Of a stretch of 64,000 bases of DNA, positions 1 through 7,526 are shown one piece after another (within the stretch, counting starts at the first letter, position 1; the number at the start of each line of letters is the position of its first letter). Position numbers and translations under genes: made by a program. The notes under the pieces are model-generated. The model saw only the letters and a program-made list of their open reading frames with translations, did no database searches and was not told the origin of the DNA. Origin of the DNA: Compostimonas suwonensis (GTDB lineage Bacteria > Actinomycetota > Actinomycetes > Actinomycetales > Microbacteriaceae); NCBI RefSeq assembly GCF_002797855.1, contig NZ_PGFB01000005.1:1-64000 (forward strand), written 5' to 3'.

Positions 1-156
1 CACCGCAAGACCCCACCCGATAGTGACCATAAGAAAGCCACCATTGAAGCCCTTCGTCTTAGCAAGCGCGACATTAGCGACCACACCACAGCCCAGGAGC
101 ACGAGGAGGGCGGTGCCCACCAGCTCCGACAAAAAGACAATTCCGAGATCGTCCAC
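1..156 (-). CDS. glpF: Glycerol uptake facilitator / aquaporin, N-terminal part only
   Basis: The minus strand reads open from a GTG at 156 down to the window edge (52 codons), so only the N-terminus is present. The peptide begins MDDLGIVFLSELVGTALLVL and continues with a second hydrophobic stretch around FLMVTIGWGLAV, the usual first two transmembrane helices of MIP channels. An AGGAAGG ribosome binding site lies 5-6 bases upstream of the GTG. It sits downstream of glpD on the same strand, about 135 bases away, which fits a glycerol uptake and oxidation cluster; a glycerol kinase would be expected beyond the window. Family membership is clear from the pattern, but channel selectivity cannot be judged without the NPA motifs. 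Confidence 0.85.
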   Translation of the reverse strand, partial: MDDLGIVFLSELVGTALLVLLGCGVVANVALAKTKGFNGGFLMVTIGWGLAV

Positions 157-291
157 GTTGACCTTCCTCTTCTTCCCTTATCCATGCCGGCGGCACGCGG
201 AGGCGTGTCGCCTGCGGTTCACGCTGAAACCGTTGTCAAGCTACCGCGCGAACCGGGGCGCTCCTAGTAGTTCGGAGTGCACGTTCGTGCA

Positions 292-2049
292 TCATTCGAC
301 GGCGGTCAGAGCCGCGAGCGACGGCTCCCCGCTGGATGCCGCGAGGCTCACCCGGTGGGCGGTGCGCAGGAACTCGACCGAGTCGCGCACCTCCTCGTCG
401 CGCCGCTGCGGGGTCCAGCCGAGCGCTCCCGCGAGCACGTCGGCGAGCTCGTCGAGCAGCTCCGTCGTGAGGGCGCCGCGGAAGACGAGGTTCGTCCGCC
501 GCAGGAGCAGGTCGACGAGGTGCACGACCGACTCCGTACGGGCCAGGAACTCGATCTCGGGGCGCGAGTACTCGCTGCTGTGCTCGAGGGCCGTGTCGCC
601 GTGCTCGACGGAGTACTCGATCACGGACTCCGCACGCGTGCCGTACCGCTCGAGCAGCTGCTGGGCGCGTTCTGCGCCGATCTCGTCGGAGTGCGAGGCG
701 AGCCACACCCGGCGTGCGGCATCCGTCGTCGGATAGCCCACGCCGCCGCCGATCGCGAGACCCACGGTGCTCACGGTGCGGGTGAGCCCGAGGAGCTCGA
801 GCACCTCGTTGCCGAGGTGCTCCCCGAGGGCACGGAATGTCGTCCACTTGCCACCCACGAGACTGAGGAGCGTCGTGCCCGGCATCGACGCGATCGTCGA
901 GGGCACGATGTTGTAGTCGCGGGAGACGAACCCCGGCTGGGTGTCGTCGTGCTTGGGCAGCGGACGGATGCCCGAGAAGCTGTAGACGATCTGCGAGCGA
1001 TCGACCGCGACCTCTGGGAAAACGTGCACGATGAGGTCGAAGAAGTAGTCGACCTCCTCATCGGTGCACACGCTCGGCTCTCGCGGGTCGGCGTCGATGT
1101 CGGTCGTGCCGACGAGCACCCGCCCGGCGAGCGGGTAGATGAGCACGATGCGCCCGTCCGAGTGCTCGAAGAAGAGCTCACGGCCGTCGAGGGCAGCGAG
1201 CAGCTCGGGGTGGTCGAGCACGATGTGCGAGCCCTTCGTTCCGCCCATGTAGGCGGTGGCGAGGCCGAGGGCGTCGTTGGTGAGATCGGTCCAGGGCCCG
1301 GAGGTGTTGACCACGACATCCGCGGTGACCGTGAACTCGGTGCCGTCGAGCAGATCGCGCAGGCGCACGCCGTCGGCGCCCATGCCGATCGCCTCGACGT
1401 AGTTGGCGCTGCGGGCGTGGCTGCCGGTCGCGAGGCCGTCGTGCAGCACGTCGAGGGCGAGCCGCTCGGGGTCGTGCACGGAGGCGTCGAAGTAGGTCGC
1501 GGTGTACTTGATGCCGGGGTTGAGCTTCGGCAGCTGGCGCAGCGACTCCTTGCGACCGCGGAACTCGTGGCGCGGAACACTGCCGCCGTCTCGACTGAAG
1601 GAGTCGTAGAGGGTCAGGCCGGTCTTGATGAGCAGGGCGCCGCGCTCCTTCGGCGTGCCCTGCTTGTGGGTCAGGAAGCGCAGCGGCGCCGCGACGATGC
1701 CGGAGAAGGTCGAGAAGATCGGCACCGTCGTCTTGAGCGGCTTGACGTAGTGCGGCGCGGTGCGCAGGAGGCCGTTGCGCTCCTGAACCGACTCGCGCAC
1801 GAGCCGGAACTCGCCGTTCTCCAGATAGCGGATGCCGCCGTGGATCATGTGCGACGAGGCCGACGAGGCCCCCGACACGTAGTCGCCGCGCTCCACGAGC
1901 ACGACATCGACACCCTGCAGCGCCAGATCTCGGAACGTCGAGATCCCGTTGATCCCGCCCCCGATGATGAGCACCTGCGCGTTCGGCCGGTCTGCGATAC
2001 CGCGCACGTTCTCGCGTGCCGCTCCGGTCTTCCTCGACTGGGTAACCAC
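292..2049 (-). CDS. glpD: Aerobic glycerol-3-phosphate dehydrogenase
   Basis: A FAD enzyme that oxidises glycerol-3-phosphate to dihydroxyacetone phosphate at the membrane and passes electrons to quinone. The N-terminus carries the FAD Rossmann motif VLIIGGGINGISTFRDLA followed by the family signature GASSASSHMIHGGIRYLE. A further signature, FSGIRPLPKHDD, lies mid-protein, and the C-terminal region matches the DAO_C helical domain. The reading frame stays open to 2190, but I chose the GTG at 2049 because AAGGTGGAG lies just before it and the added residues do not resemble the family; this gives 585 residues, a normal length. glpF follows on the same strand and a SorC/DeoR-type regulator is divergent, with a shared promoter region of about 210 bases. 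Confidence 0.93.
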   Translation of the reverse strand: MVTQSRKTGAARENVRGIADRPNAQVLIIGGGINGISTFRDLALQGVDVVLVERGDYVSGASSASSHMIHGGIRYLENGEFRLVRESVQERNGLLRTAPHYVKPLKTTVPIFSTFSGIVAAPLRFLTHKQGTPKERGALLIKTGLTLYDSFSRDGGSVPRHEFRGRKESLRQLPKLNPGIKYTATYFDASVHDPERLALDVLHDGLATGSHARSANYVEAIGMGADGVRLRDLLDGTEFTVTADVVVNTSGPWTDLTNDALGLATAYMGGTKGSHIVLDHPELLAALDGRELFFEHSDGRIVLIYPLAGRVLVGTTDIDADPREPSVCTDEEVDYFFDLIVHVFPEVAVDRSQIVYSFSGIRPLPKHDDTQPGFVSRDYNIVPSTIASMPGTTLLSLVGGKWTTFRALGEHLGNEVLELLGLTRTVSTVGLAIGGGVGYPTTDAARRVWLASHSDEIGAERAQQLLERYGTRAESVIEYSVEHGDTALEHSSEYSRPEIEFLARTESVVHLVDLLLRRTNLVFRGALTTELLDELADVLAGALGWTPQRRDEEVRDSVEFLRTAHRVSLAASSGEPSLAALTAVE

Positions 2050-2141
2050 TTCTCCACCTTCGTCTCGTCCGTCACACCCGCTGGGGCGAGTCTGCCGTGT
2101 CTGTGTGAACAGAGTGCTTGCGCCCGCGCGAACGGTGTGAA

Positions 2142-2169
2142 TAAATACATCTTGAGAAGGGATACACAA
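2142..2169 (-). promoter_or_regulatory. Candidate glpD promoter
   Basis: On the minus strand TTGTGT (2164-2169) is followed by a 16-base spacer and TATTTA (2142-2147). The expected transcript start near 2135 lies about 85 bases upstream of the glpD GTG. The stretch is clearly less GC-rich than its surroundings. It is a sequence-only prediction. Confidence 0.45.
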
Positions 2170-2183
2170 ATGGTCAAGCTCCC

Positions 2184-2197
2184 TGCACATATGTGCA
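2184..2197. promoter_or_regulatory. Perfect 14-bp palindrome, probable regulator operator
   Basis: TGCACATATGTGCA is a perfect palindrome lying between divergent glpD and the SorC/DeoR-type regulator gene. It sits just upstream of the predicted glpD -35 box and within the region that would hold the regulator's own promoter. This position suits an operator for the adjacent regulator, though that assignment is inferred from position alone. Confidence 0.5.
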
Positions 2198-2261
2198 CAC
2201 TCCCATCGAGCGCCGGGCCGCGCGGAGGTTCGAGCGCGGTCCCGAGGCCCGGTGTCCTCTC

Positions 2262-3218
2262 GTGACCGACATCCACGCAGAGAAGACCCGCGACGCCCTC
2301 ACCGCCGCCCACCTGTACTACATCCAAGACCTCACGATGGATGCGATCGCGCACGAGCTGCACACCTCGCGATCCTCGGTCTCCCGCCTGCTGAGCCATG
2401 CGCGCGACACCGGCCTCGTCGACATCCAGATCCGCTCCCCCCTCGACGCGACCAGCCATCTGCAGCAGACGATCCGGGCCCGCTACGACGTCGCCGCGCA
2501 CATCGTGCCCGTGCCCGACCACACGAGCGAGGTCGACCGTCTCGAACGCGTGGCGCTCTCGGCCGCGCGCATCCTCGGCTCGTTCTTCGACTCGAACATG
2601 ACCATGGGCATCGCCTGGGGCTCGACCATGACGGCGATCAGCCGCCACCTCGTGAGCAAGACCACCCACAACACCCAGATCGTGCAGCTCAACGGCGCCG
2701 GCAACACCCGCACGACCGGCATCACCTACGCGAGCGAGATCCTCCGCCGATTCGGCGACGCCTACGGAGCCTACGTGCAGCACTTCCCGGTGCCCGCGTT
2801 CTTCGACGACCCCGCGACCAAGGACGCCCTGTGGCGCGAGCGCTCCACCCGTCGTGTGCTCGACATCCAGTCGAGCATGGATGTCGCGCTCTTCGGTGTC
2901 GGCACCCCCTACGCCGAGGTGCCGAGCCACGTCTACACGGGCGGCTACCTCGACGACGACGACTACCGGATGATGCGGGAGTGCGAGGTCGTGGGCGACG
3001 TCGCCACGGTCTTCCTGCGCGCCGACGGCTCCTACGCCGACATCCCGCTCAACGCGCGCGCGACGGGGCCGGACTTCCGCATCCTCAAACAGGTCGCCCG
3101 GCGGGTGTGCGTGAGCTCGGGTCACTCCAAGCTGGCCGCTCTGCGCGGAGTGCTCGCCGCCGGGCTCGTGACCGACCTCATCGTCGACGAGGGCACGGCG
3201 CGCGCGCTCGTCGAGTGA
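2262..3218 (+). CDS. SorC/DeoR-type sugar-binding transcriptional regulator
   Basis: The N-terminal 60 residues form a helix-turn-helix (LYYIQDLTMDAIAHELHTSR then SSVSRLLSHA). The remaining 250 or so residues match the SorC-type sugar-phosphate-binding domain, including the GIAWGSTMTAI and NGAGN segments typical of the effector fold. Length is normal for the family. I chose the GTG at 2262; an in-frame ATG at 2193 exists, but it overlaps the 14-bp palindrome and has no ribosome binding site. Divergent to glpD, so the likely job is control of glycerol or glycerol-3-phosphate use, with a phosphorylated carbon compound as effector. The effector identity is inference from neighbours. Confidence 0.85.
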   Translation: MTDIHAEKTRDALTAAHLYYIQDLTMDAIAHELHTSRSSVSRLLSHARDTGLVDIQIRSPLDATSHLQQTIRARYDVAAHIVPVPDHTSEVDRLERVALSAARILGSFFDSNMTMGIAWGSTMTAISRHLVSKTTHNTQIVQLNGAGNTRTTGITYASEILRRFGDAYGAYVQHFPVPAFFDDPATKDALWRERSTRRVLDIQSSMDVALFGVGTPYAEVPSHVYTGGYLDDDDYRMMRECEVVGDVATVFLRADGSYADIPLNARATGPDFRILKQVARRVCVSSGHSKLAALRGVLAAGLVTDLIVDEGTARALVE

Positions 3219-3299
3219 GGCGGAAAGGCGCTCTGAACGGGGCGCCGTGTTACGTGGAATAAAGCCCGTCGAAGAGCGTTGAGCTAGGGTGTAACACGC

Positions 3300-3436
3300 A
3301 ACGTGCTCCGGGGTCGGTGAGAGTCCGAACCGGCGGTGATAGTCCGCGAACTGCTGAGGCCACGCGAGTGGCCCGGCGGTTGAGCTGGTGGAACTCCAGC
3401 ACCGACGGTTAAAGTCCGGATGGGAGGAAGCACGCG
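3300..3436 (+). promoter_or_regulatory. FMN riboswitch (RFN element)
   Basis: The region holds the conserved RFN blocks in order: GGTCGGTGAGAGTCCGAACC, then the CGGCGGTGATAGTCCGCGA block, a variable hairpin, and GACGGTTAAAGTCCGGATGG followed by GAGGAAGCACG. The closing P1 stem pairs CGTGCT at 3302-3307 with AGCACG at 3429-3434. It lies about 100 bases upstream of ribD and would shut down the riboflavin operon when FMN is abundant. The 315-base gap between the regulator gene and ribD is otherwise empty of genes. Confidence 0.95.
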
Positions 3437-3533
3437 TCGTTCGTGCACGGATCGTATCCGAGCACGGCGACGGGATGACGCCAGCCGTCGACCAAGCCCG
3501 GAGTTCGCATCAGACGAACGAAGGTGGCACACG

Positions 3534-4601
3534 GTGACGGCCAACGAGGCAGCGCGGGATCGCACGGCGGAGCGGCGCTCCGACGACGAGACCCTCATGC
3601 GCGCGGCGCTGCGGCTCGCCGCCAACGGCCCGGCCCGCGGCGTGAACCCCCGCGTCGGATGCGTCATCGTGGATGCCGCGGGGCGCGTTCTCGCCGAAGG
3701 CTGGCACCGCGGCGCCGGCACCGCCCACGCCGAGGTCGACGCGCTCTCGAAGCTGCAGCCCGGCCAAGCCAGGGGCGCGACCGCGATCGTGACCCTCGAG
3801 CCCTGCAACCACACCGGCCGCACCGGCCCCTGCTCGGAGGCGCTCATCGCCGCGGGCGTCGGGCGCGTCGTCTACGCCGTCTCCGACCCCGGCCAGCACT
3901 CCGGCGGCGGGGCCCGGCGGCTGCGTGAGGCCGGCATCGACGTCTCGGGCGGTGTGCTCGCCGAGGAGGTCGAGGCCTTCCTCGCCGACTGGCTCGAGGT
4001 CGCACGCCTCGGCCGGCCGCACGTCACCGTCAAGTGGGCGAGCTCGCTCGACGGGCGCACGGCGGCGGCCGACGGTTCCAGCCGGTGGATCACGGGGCCG
4101 GAGGCCCGCGCCGACGTGCACCGCCGGCGTGCGGCATCCGACGCCATCGCCGTGGGAACGGGGACCCTGCTCGCCGACGACCCCGCGCTCACCGCGCGCG
4201 ACGAGAACGGCGGGCTGCTGCCCGAGCAGCCGGTGCCCGTCGTTCTCGGCGAGCGCGCCGTGCCCGCCACGGCCCGGGTGCACGAGCATCCTCTCGACGC
4301 CATCGTCTTCGCCCACCACGACCTCGCCGCAGCGCTGCACGAGCTCAAGGAGCGCGGCATCCGCCGGCTGTTCGTCGAAGGGGGCCCGACCCTCGCGAGC
4401 GCCTTCGTCGCCGCCGGGCTCGTCGACGACTACCTCATCTACCTCGCCCCGGCCCTGCTCGGCGGCGACCGTCTCGCGATCGGCGACATCGGCGTCGCCA
4501 CGATCGGCGAGGGCAGAAGACTTCACATCGACCGACTCGAACGGCTCGGCGACGACCTCCTCATCGTCGCGACGCCGCTCGGGCGAGCAGAAGGGAACTG
4601 A
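3534..4601 (+). CDS. ribD: Bifunctional riboflavin deaminase-reductase
   Basis: Carries out the deamination and the following side-chain reduction in riboflavin synthesis. The N-terminal deaminase domain has the zinc motif TAHAEVDAL and the paired-cysteine block LEPCNHTGRTGPCSEA. The C-terminal reductase domain begins near residue 155 (VTVKWASSLDGRTAAADGSS) and carries the FVEGGPTLASAF motif near its end. The reading frame extends upstream into the riboswitch, but the GTG at 3534 preceded by GAAGGTGG is the sensible start and yields 355 residues, normal for RibD. It is first in the FMN-riboswitch-controlled operon, six bases ahead of ribE. Confidence 0.95.
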   Translation: MTANEAARDRTAERRSDDETLMRAALRLAANGPARGVNPRVGCVIVDAAGRVLAEGWHRGAGTAHAEVDALSKLQPGQARGATAIVTLEPCNHTGRTGPCSEALIAAGVGRVVYAVSDPGQHSGGGARRLREAGIDVSGGVLAEEVEAFLADWLEVARLGRPHVTVKWASSLDGRTAAADGSSRWITGPEARADVHRRRAASDAIAVGTGTLLADDPALTARDENGGLLPEQPVPVVLGERAVPATARVHEHPLDAIVFAHHDLAAALHELKERGIRRLFVEGGPTLASAFVAAGLVDDYLIYLAPALLGGDRLAIGDIGVATIGEGRRLHIDRLERLGDDLLIVATPLGRAEGN

Positions 4602-4607
4602 TCGATC

Positions 4608-5273
4608 GTGTTCACCGGAATCATCGAAGAGAAGGGCGTCGTCACGCGCGTCGAGACGACGGCGGATGCCGCACGCCTCACCGTGCGCGGCCCGCTCGCC
4701 GTGCAGGGCGCCCGGCACGGGGACTCCATCTCCGTGAGCGGCGTGTGCCTGACCGTCGTCGAGCAGAGCGACGAGGGCTTCACGGCCGACGTCATGCGCC
4801 AGACGCTCAGCATGAGCACCCTCGCGGCGCTGTGCGAGGGCTCCGCCGTGAACCTCGAGCGCGCGGCCCTCGTCGGCGACCGGCTCGGCGGGCACATCGT
4901 GCAGGGGCACGTCGACGGCACGGGAACCGTGCTGAGCGTCGAGCCCGGCGAGGCGTGGCGCGTGCTGCGCTTCAGCCTCTCCCCCGAGCTCGCCCCGCTC
5001 GTCGTCGACAAGGGCTCCATCGCGATCGACGGCGTCTCGCTCACGGTCAGCTCCATCTCGGAGCCGGCCGAGGCGCGGCAGTGGTTCGAGGTGTCCCTCA
5101 TCCCCGAGACCCTCGAGGCGACGACGCTCGGCTCGCTCGAGGTGGGCGACGCGGTCAACCTCGAGACCGACATCCTGGCGCGGCACGTCGAGCGGATGCT
5201 CGCGCTCAACCATCTGGCCGTGAACGCGGATGTCACGACGGCAGCCACCACGGCAGCAGGGAGCAAGGCATGA
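4608..5273 (+). CDS. ribE: Riboflavin synthase, alpha subunit type
   Basis: Condenses two molecules of 6,7-dimethyl-8-ribityllumazine to riboflavin and the pyrimidinedione. The protein has the two repeated lumazine-binding halves of the family. The first starts MFTGIIEEKG and includes SVSGVCLTVV; the second starts GGHIVQGHVDGTGTV and includes SIAIDGVSLTVSS. At 221 residues it has normal length. It starts at a GTG six bases after the ribD stop, and its own TGA overlaps the ATG of ribBA, so translation is probably coupled along the operon. Confidence 0.95.
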   Translation: MFTGIIEEKGVVTRVETTADAARLTVRGPLAVQGARHGDSISVSGVCLTVVEQSDEGFTADVMRQTLSMSTLAALCEGSAVNLERAALVGDRLGGHIVQGHVDGTGTVLSVEPGEAWRVLRFSLSPELAPLVVDKGSIAIDGVSLTVSSISEPAEARQWFEVSLIPETLEATTLGSLEVGDAVNLETDILARHVERMLALNHLAVNADVTTAATTAAGSKA

Positions 5274-6550
5274 GCATCGCAACCATCCCCGAGGCGCTCG
5301 ACGAACTGCGCGCCGGGCGGCCGATCATCGTCGTCGACGACGAGAGCCGCGAGAACGAGGGCGACGTCGTGCTCGCCGCGGAGCTCGCATCGCAGGAGTG
5401 GATCGCCTGGACGGTCAAGCACTCCTCCGGCTTCATCTGCGCGCCCATGACGAACGCCATCGCCGACCGGCTCGACTTGCAGCCCATGGTCGCGAACAAC
5501 CAGGACCCGCGCGGAACCGCCTACACCGTGTCCGTCGACGCGTCGAGCCGGCTGACGACGGGCATCAGCGCCGCCGACCGCGCCCACACCCTGCGCGTGC
5601 TCGCAAGCGAGGACTCGACGCCGTCGAGCCTCAACCGCCCTGGGCACATCCTGCCGCTGCGCGCCCTCGAGGGCGGTGTGCGCGAGCGCGCCGGCCACAC
5701 GGAGGCCGCCGTCGACCTGCTCAAGCTCGCGCAGCTCACCCCCGTGGGCGCGATCTCCGAGATCGTCGCCGACGACGGCGAGATGATGCGGCTGCCGGGC
5801 CTGCTCGCGCTCGGCGAGCAGGAGGGCGTGCTCGTCGTGACGATCGAGTCGCTCATCGCCTACCTGCGCGAGTTCCACGCCGACGAGCAGCTGCCCGCGG
5901 TCACCGAGGTGCCCGAGACCTCGCGCGTCATCTTCGAGGTCGAGACGCACGTGCCCACCGAGCACGGCACCTTCACCTTCCGCGCCTACCGCGATCGGAT
6001 GACGGGTGCCGACCACCTCGCGGTCGTCTCCGGCAAGCCCACCAACGGAACCCTCGTGCGCATCCACTCGGAGTGCCTGACCGGCGAGGCATTCGGATCG
6101 CTCAAGTGCGAGTGCGGTCCGCAGCTGCAGGCCTCGCTCGACACCATCCAGCGCGACGGCGGGATCGTCATATACCTGCGCGGGCATGAAGGCCGGGGCA
6201 TCGGCCTCATCAACAAGCTGCGCGCCTACCGGCTGCAGGAGGACGGCCTCGACACCCTCGACGCGAACCTCGCGCTCGGCCTGCCGGTCGACGCGCGCGA
6301 CTACGGCGCAGCCGTCGCGATCCTGCACGACATGGGCATCTCCTCGGTGCGCCTGCTCACCAACAACCCCGACAAGGAGCAGCAGCTCGTCGAGCGCGGC
6401 ATCGCCGTGACCGAGCGCGTTCCGCTCGTCGTGGGCGTGGGCGCCTTCAACGAGGGCTACCTGCAGGCCAAGCGCGACCGGATGGGCCACAGCCTCGTGC
6501 TCGACGACGTGAGCGTCTCGCAGATCACCGACCACGACGGCGCGCACTGA
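5270..6550 (+). CDS. ribBA: Bifunctional DHBP synthase / GTP cyclohydrolase II
   Basis: Makes both precursors of the lumazine. The N-terminal half (about residues 1-205) is 3,4-dihydroxy-2-butanone-4-phosphate synthase, with the acidic metal site DDESRENEGDVVLAAE and the segment RPGHILPLRA. The C-terminal half is GTP cyclohydrolase II with the zinc-binding block SECLTGEAFGSLKCECGPQL and the GHEGRGIGLINKLRAY motif. The start is the ATG at 5270, overlapping the ribE stop by four bases; a much longer open frame upstream is only a shadow of ribD and ribE. The 426-residue length is typical of the fused enzyme. Confidence 0.95.
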   Translation: MSIATIPEALDELRAGRPIIVVDDESRENEGDVVLAAELASQEWIAWTVKHSSGFICAPMTNAIADRLDLQPMVANNQDPRGTAYTVSVDASSRLTTGISAADRAHTLRVLASEDSTPSSLNRPGHILPLRALEGGVRERAGHTEAAVDLLKLAQLTPVGAISEIVADDGEMMRLPGLLALGEQEGVLVVTIESLIAYLREFHADEQLPAVTEVPETSRVIFEVETHVPTEHGTFTFRAYRDRMTGADHLAVVSGKPTNGTLVRIHSECLTGEAFGSLKCECGPQLQASLDTIQRDGGIVIYLRGHEGRGIGLINKLRAYRLQEDGLDTLDANLALGLPVDARDYGAAVAILHDMGISSVRLLTNNPDKEQQLVERGIAVTERVPLVVGVGAFNEGYLQAKRDRMGHSLVLDDVSVSQITDHDGAH

Positions 6551-6628
6551 GTCGGATCACGCCTCCGATCCGCACGTCGACACGACACCACACGACCCAC
6601 CACACCACGACCCACTAGGAGCATTCTC

Positions 6629-7099
6629 ATGAGCGGAGCGGGCTCACCCGACATCGCAGCCGACGGACACGGCCTGAAGGTCGTCATCGTCGCCGGAACC
6701 TGGCACGAGCAGATCTCGAACGGCCTCATCGCGGGCGCGACCCGCGCGCTCGAGGCCTCGGGCGCCGAGTTCACCCTCGTGCGCGTGCCGGGGAGCTTCG
6801 AGCTCCCGGTCGCGAGCAAGGCCGCACTCGAGGCGGGCGCCGACGCCGTCGTGGCCCTCGGGGTCATCATCCGCGGCGGCACCCCGCACTTCGAGTACGT
6901 CTCGGATGCCGCGACGAGCGGCCTCACGCAGGTCACCGTGCTCACCGGCAAACCCGTCGGCTTCGGCGTTCTCACCCTCGACGACGAGCAGCAGGGCCTC
7001 GACCGGGCCGGGCTTCCCGGCTCGATGGAGGACAAGGGCGCCGAGGCGGCGCAGGCCGCGGTCGCGACCGCCGTGCTTCTGCGGGAGTTGCGAGCCTAG
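6629..7099 (+). CDS. ribH: Lumazine synthase
   Basis: Catalyses condensation of 5-amino-6-ribitylamino-uracil with DHBP to form the lumazine used by riboflavin synthase; family members assemble into pentamers or 60-mers. Visible signatures are [20 protein letters not shown] at the N-terminus, [15 protein letters not shown], and [20 protein letters not shown], which contains the catalytic histidine region. At 156 residues it is full length. It is the last gene of the riboswitch-controlled operon, separated from ribBA by 78 bases, and has a strong AGGAG site seven bases before its ATG, so it may also be translated independently. Confidence 0.95.
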   Translation: MSGAGSPDIAADGHGLKVVIVAGTWHEQISNGLIAGATRALEASGAEFTLVRVPGSFELPVASKAALEAGADAVVALGVIIRGGTPHFEYVSDAATSGLTQVTVLTGKPVGFGVLTLDDEQQGLDRAGLPGSMEDKGAEAAQAAVATAVLLRELRA

Positions 7100-7116
7100 G
7101 CGTCTCCCGGCCTCTG

Positions 7117-7151
7117 CCGTCCCACACGCAGGACCCCTGCATGTGGGACGG
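7117..7151 (+). terminator. Hairpin after ribH (probable terminator or intergenic repeat)
   Basis: A 16-bp stem with one mismatch (7117-7132 against 7136-7151) closes a three-base loop just after the riboflavin operon. No T-run follows, as is common in actinobacteria. The arms contain CCCACACGCAGG and CCTGCATGTGGG, words that recur in the gap at 19117-19391, so it may be a member of a small dispersed repeat family as well as a terminator. Confidence 0.6.
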
Positions 7152-7157
7152 TGGGGC

Positions 7158-7201
7158 GTCAACCTGAGTTGACGGCCGTGCAGTTGTCAACTATGGTTGA
7201 C
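7158..7201 (+). promoter_or_regulatory. Promoter with two GTCAAC-N4-GTTGAC operators
   Basis: Two copies of the inverted repeat GTCAAC-N4-GTTGAC lie at 7158-7173 and 7186-7201, with centres 28 bases apart. They coincide with a good promoter: TTGACG at 7169-7174, a 17-base spacer, then TATGGT at 7192-7197. The first operator covers the -35 box and the second covers the -10 box. Transcription should begin at about 7204-7205, exactly at the ATG of the small HTH gene, implying a leaderless mRNA. Repression by the encoded protein is a natural inference. Confidence 0.65.
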
Positions 7202-7204
7202 GAC

Positions 7205-7420
7205 ATGGACAGCACAACCATCCACACCCTGGCAGCGGGCGCCGGCTCCGACGACCCGATCGTCGCCCTGCGCGCGATCTCCCAGCTGCACCGCGAGCTC
7301 GACCGGGTCGAGGCCGTCGCCGTGCGCCGCGCCCGCAACGCGAACGCCTCGTGGCAGCTCATCGCGCTCGCCCTCGGGGTGAGCCGGCAGGCCGTGCACA
7401 AGAAGTACGGGCGCAGTTGA
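7205..7420 (+). CDS. Small helix-turn-helix protein
   Basis: A 71-residue protein. The first half is a predicted helical segment (ALRAISQLHRELDRVEAVAV) and the C-terminus is a compact HTH (NASWQLIALALGVSRQAVHK), a layout often found in small actinobacterial regulators encoded beside transporters. The start is the ATG at 7205, which coincides with the predicted transcript start, so the mRNA is probably leaderless; the frame stays open upstream to 7151, but that would cross the hairpin and both operators. The ABC exporter gene follows 106 bases later on the same strand and is the likely regulated partner. Function is inferred from fold and context only. Confidence 0.8.
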   Translation: MDSTTIHTLAAGAGSDDPIVALRAISQLHRELDRVEAVAVRRARNANASWQLIALALGVSRQAVHKKYGRS

Positions 7421-7526
7421 GCGACCCGTCGACCACCCCTCCACCGACCGGGCCGCACCGCCGTTCGCACGAGCACCGAGCCGCGGCCACCGAGTTCACT
7501 CAGGCTGTCACGCTAGAAAGAGAACG

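Noticed and set aside
277-2265. Long plus-strand frame (662 codons) opposite glpD
   Set aside because: It is antisense to an obvious glpD and its product is Arg/Glu/Val-rich with no family resemblance, a typical high-GC shadow.
4034-5269. Upstream extension of the ribBA frame
   Set aside because: The extension is out of frame with ribD and ribE and consists of Arg/Pro/Ala repeats; the ATG at 5270 coupled to ribE is the start.
3510-5282. 590-codon minus-strand frame opposite ribD and ribE
   Set aside because: Antisense shadow of well-recognised riboflavin genes; composition is unprotein-like.
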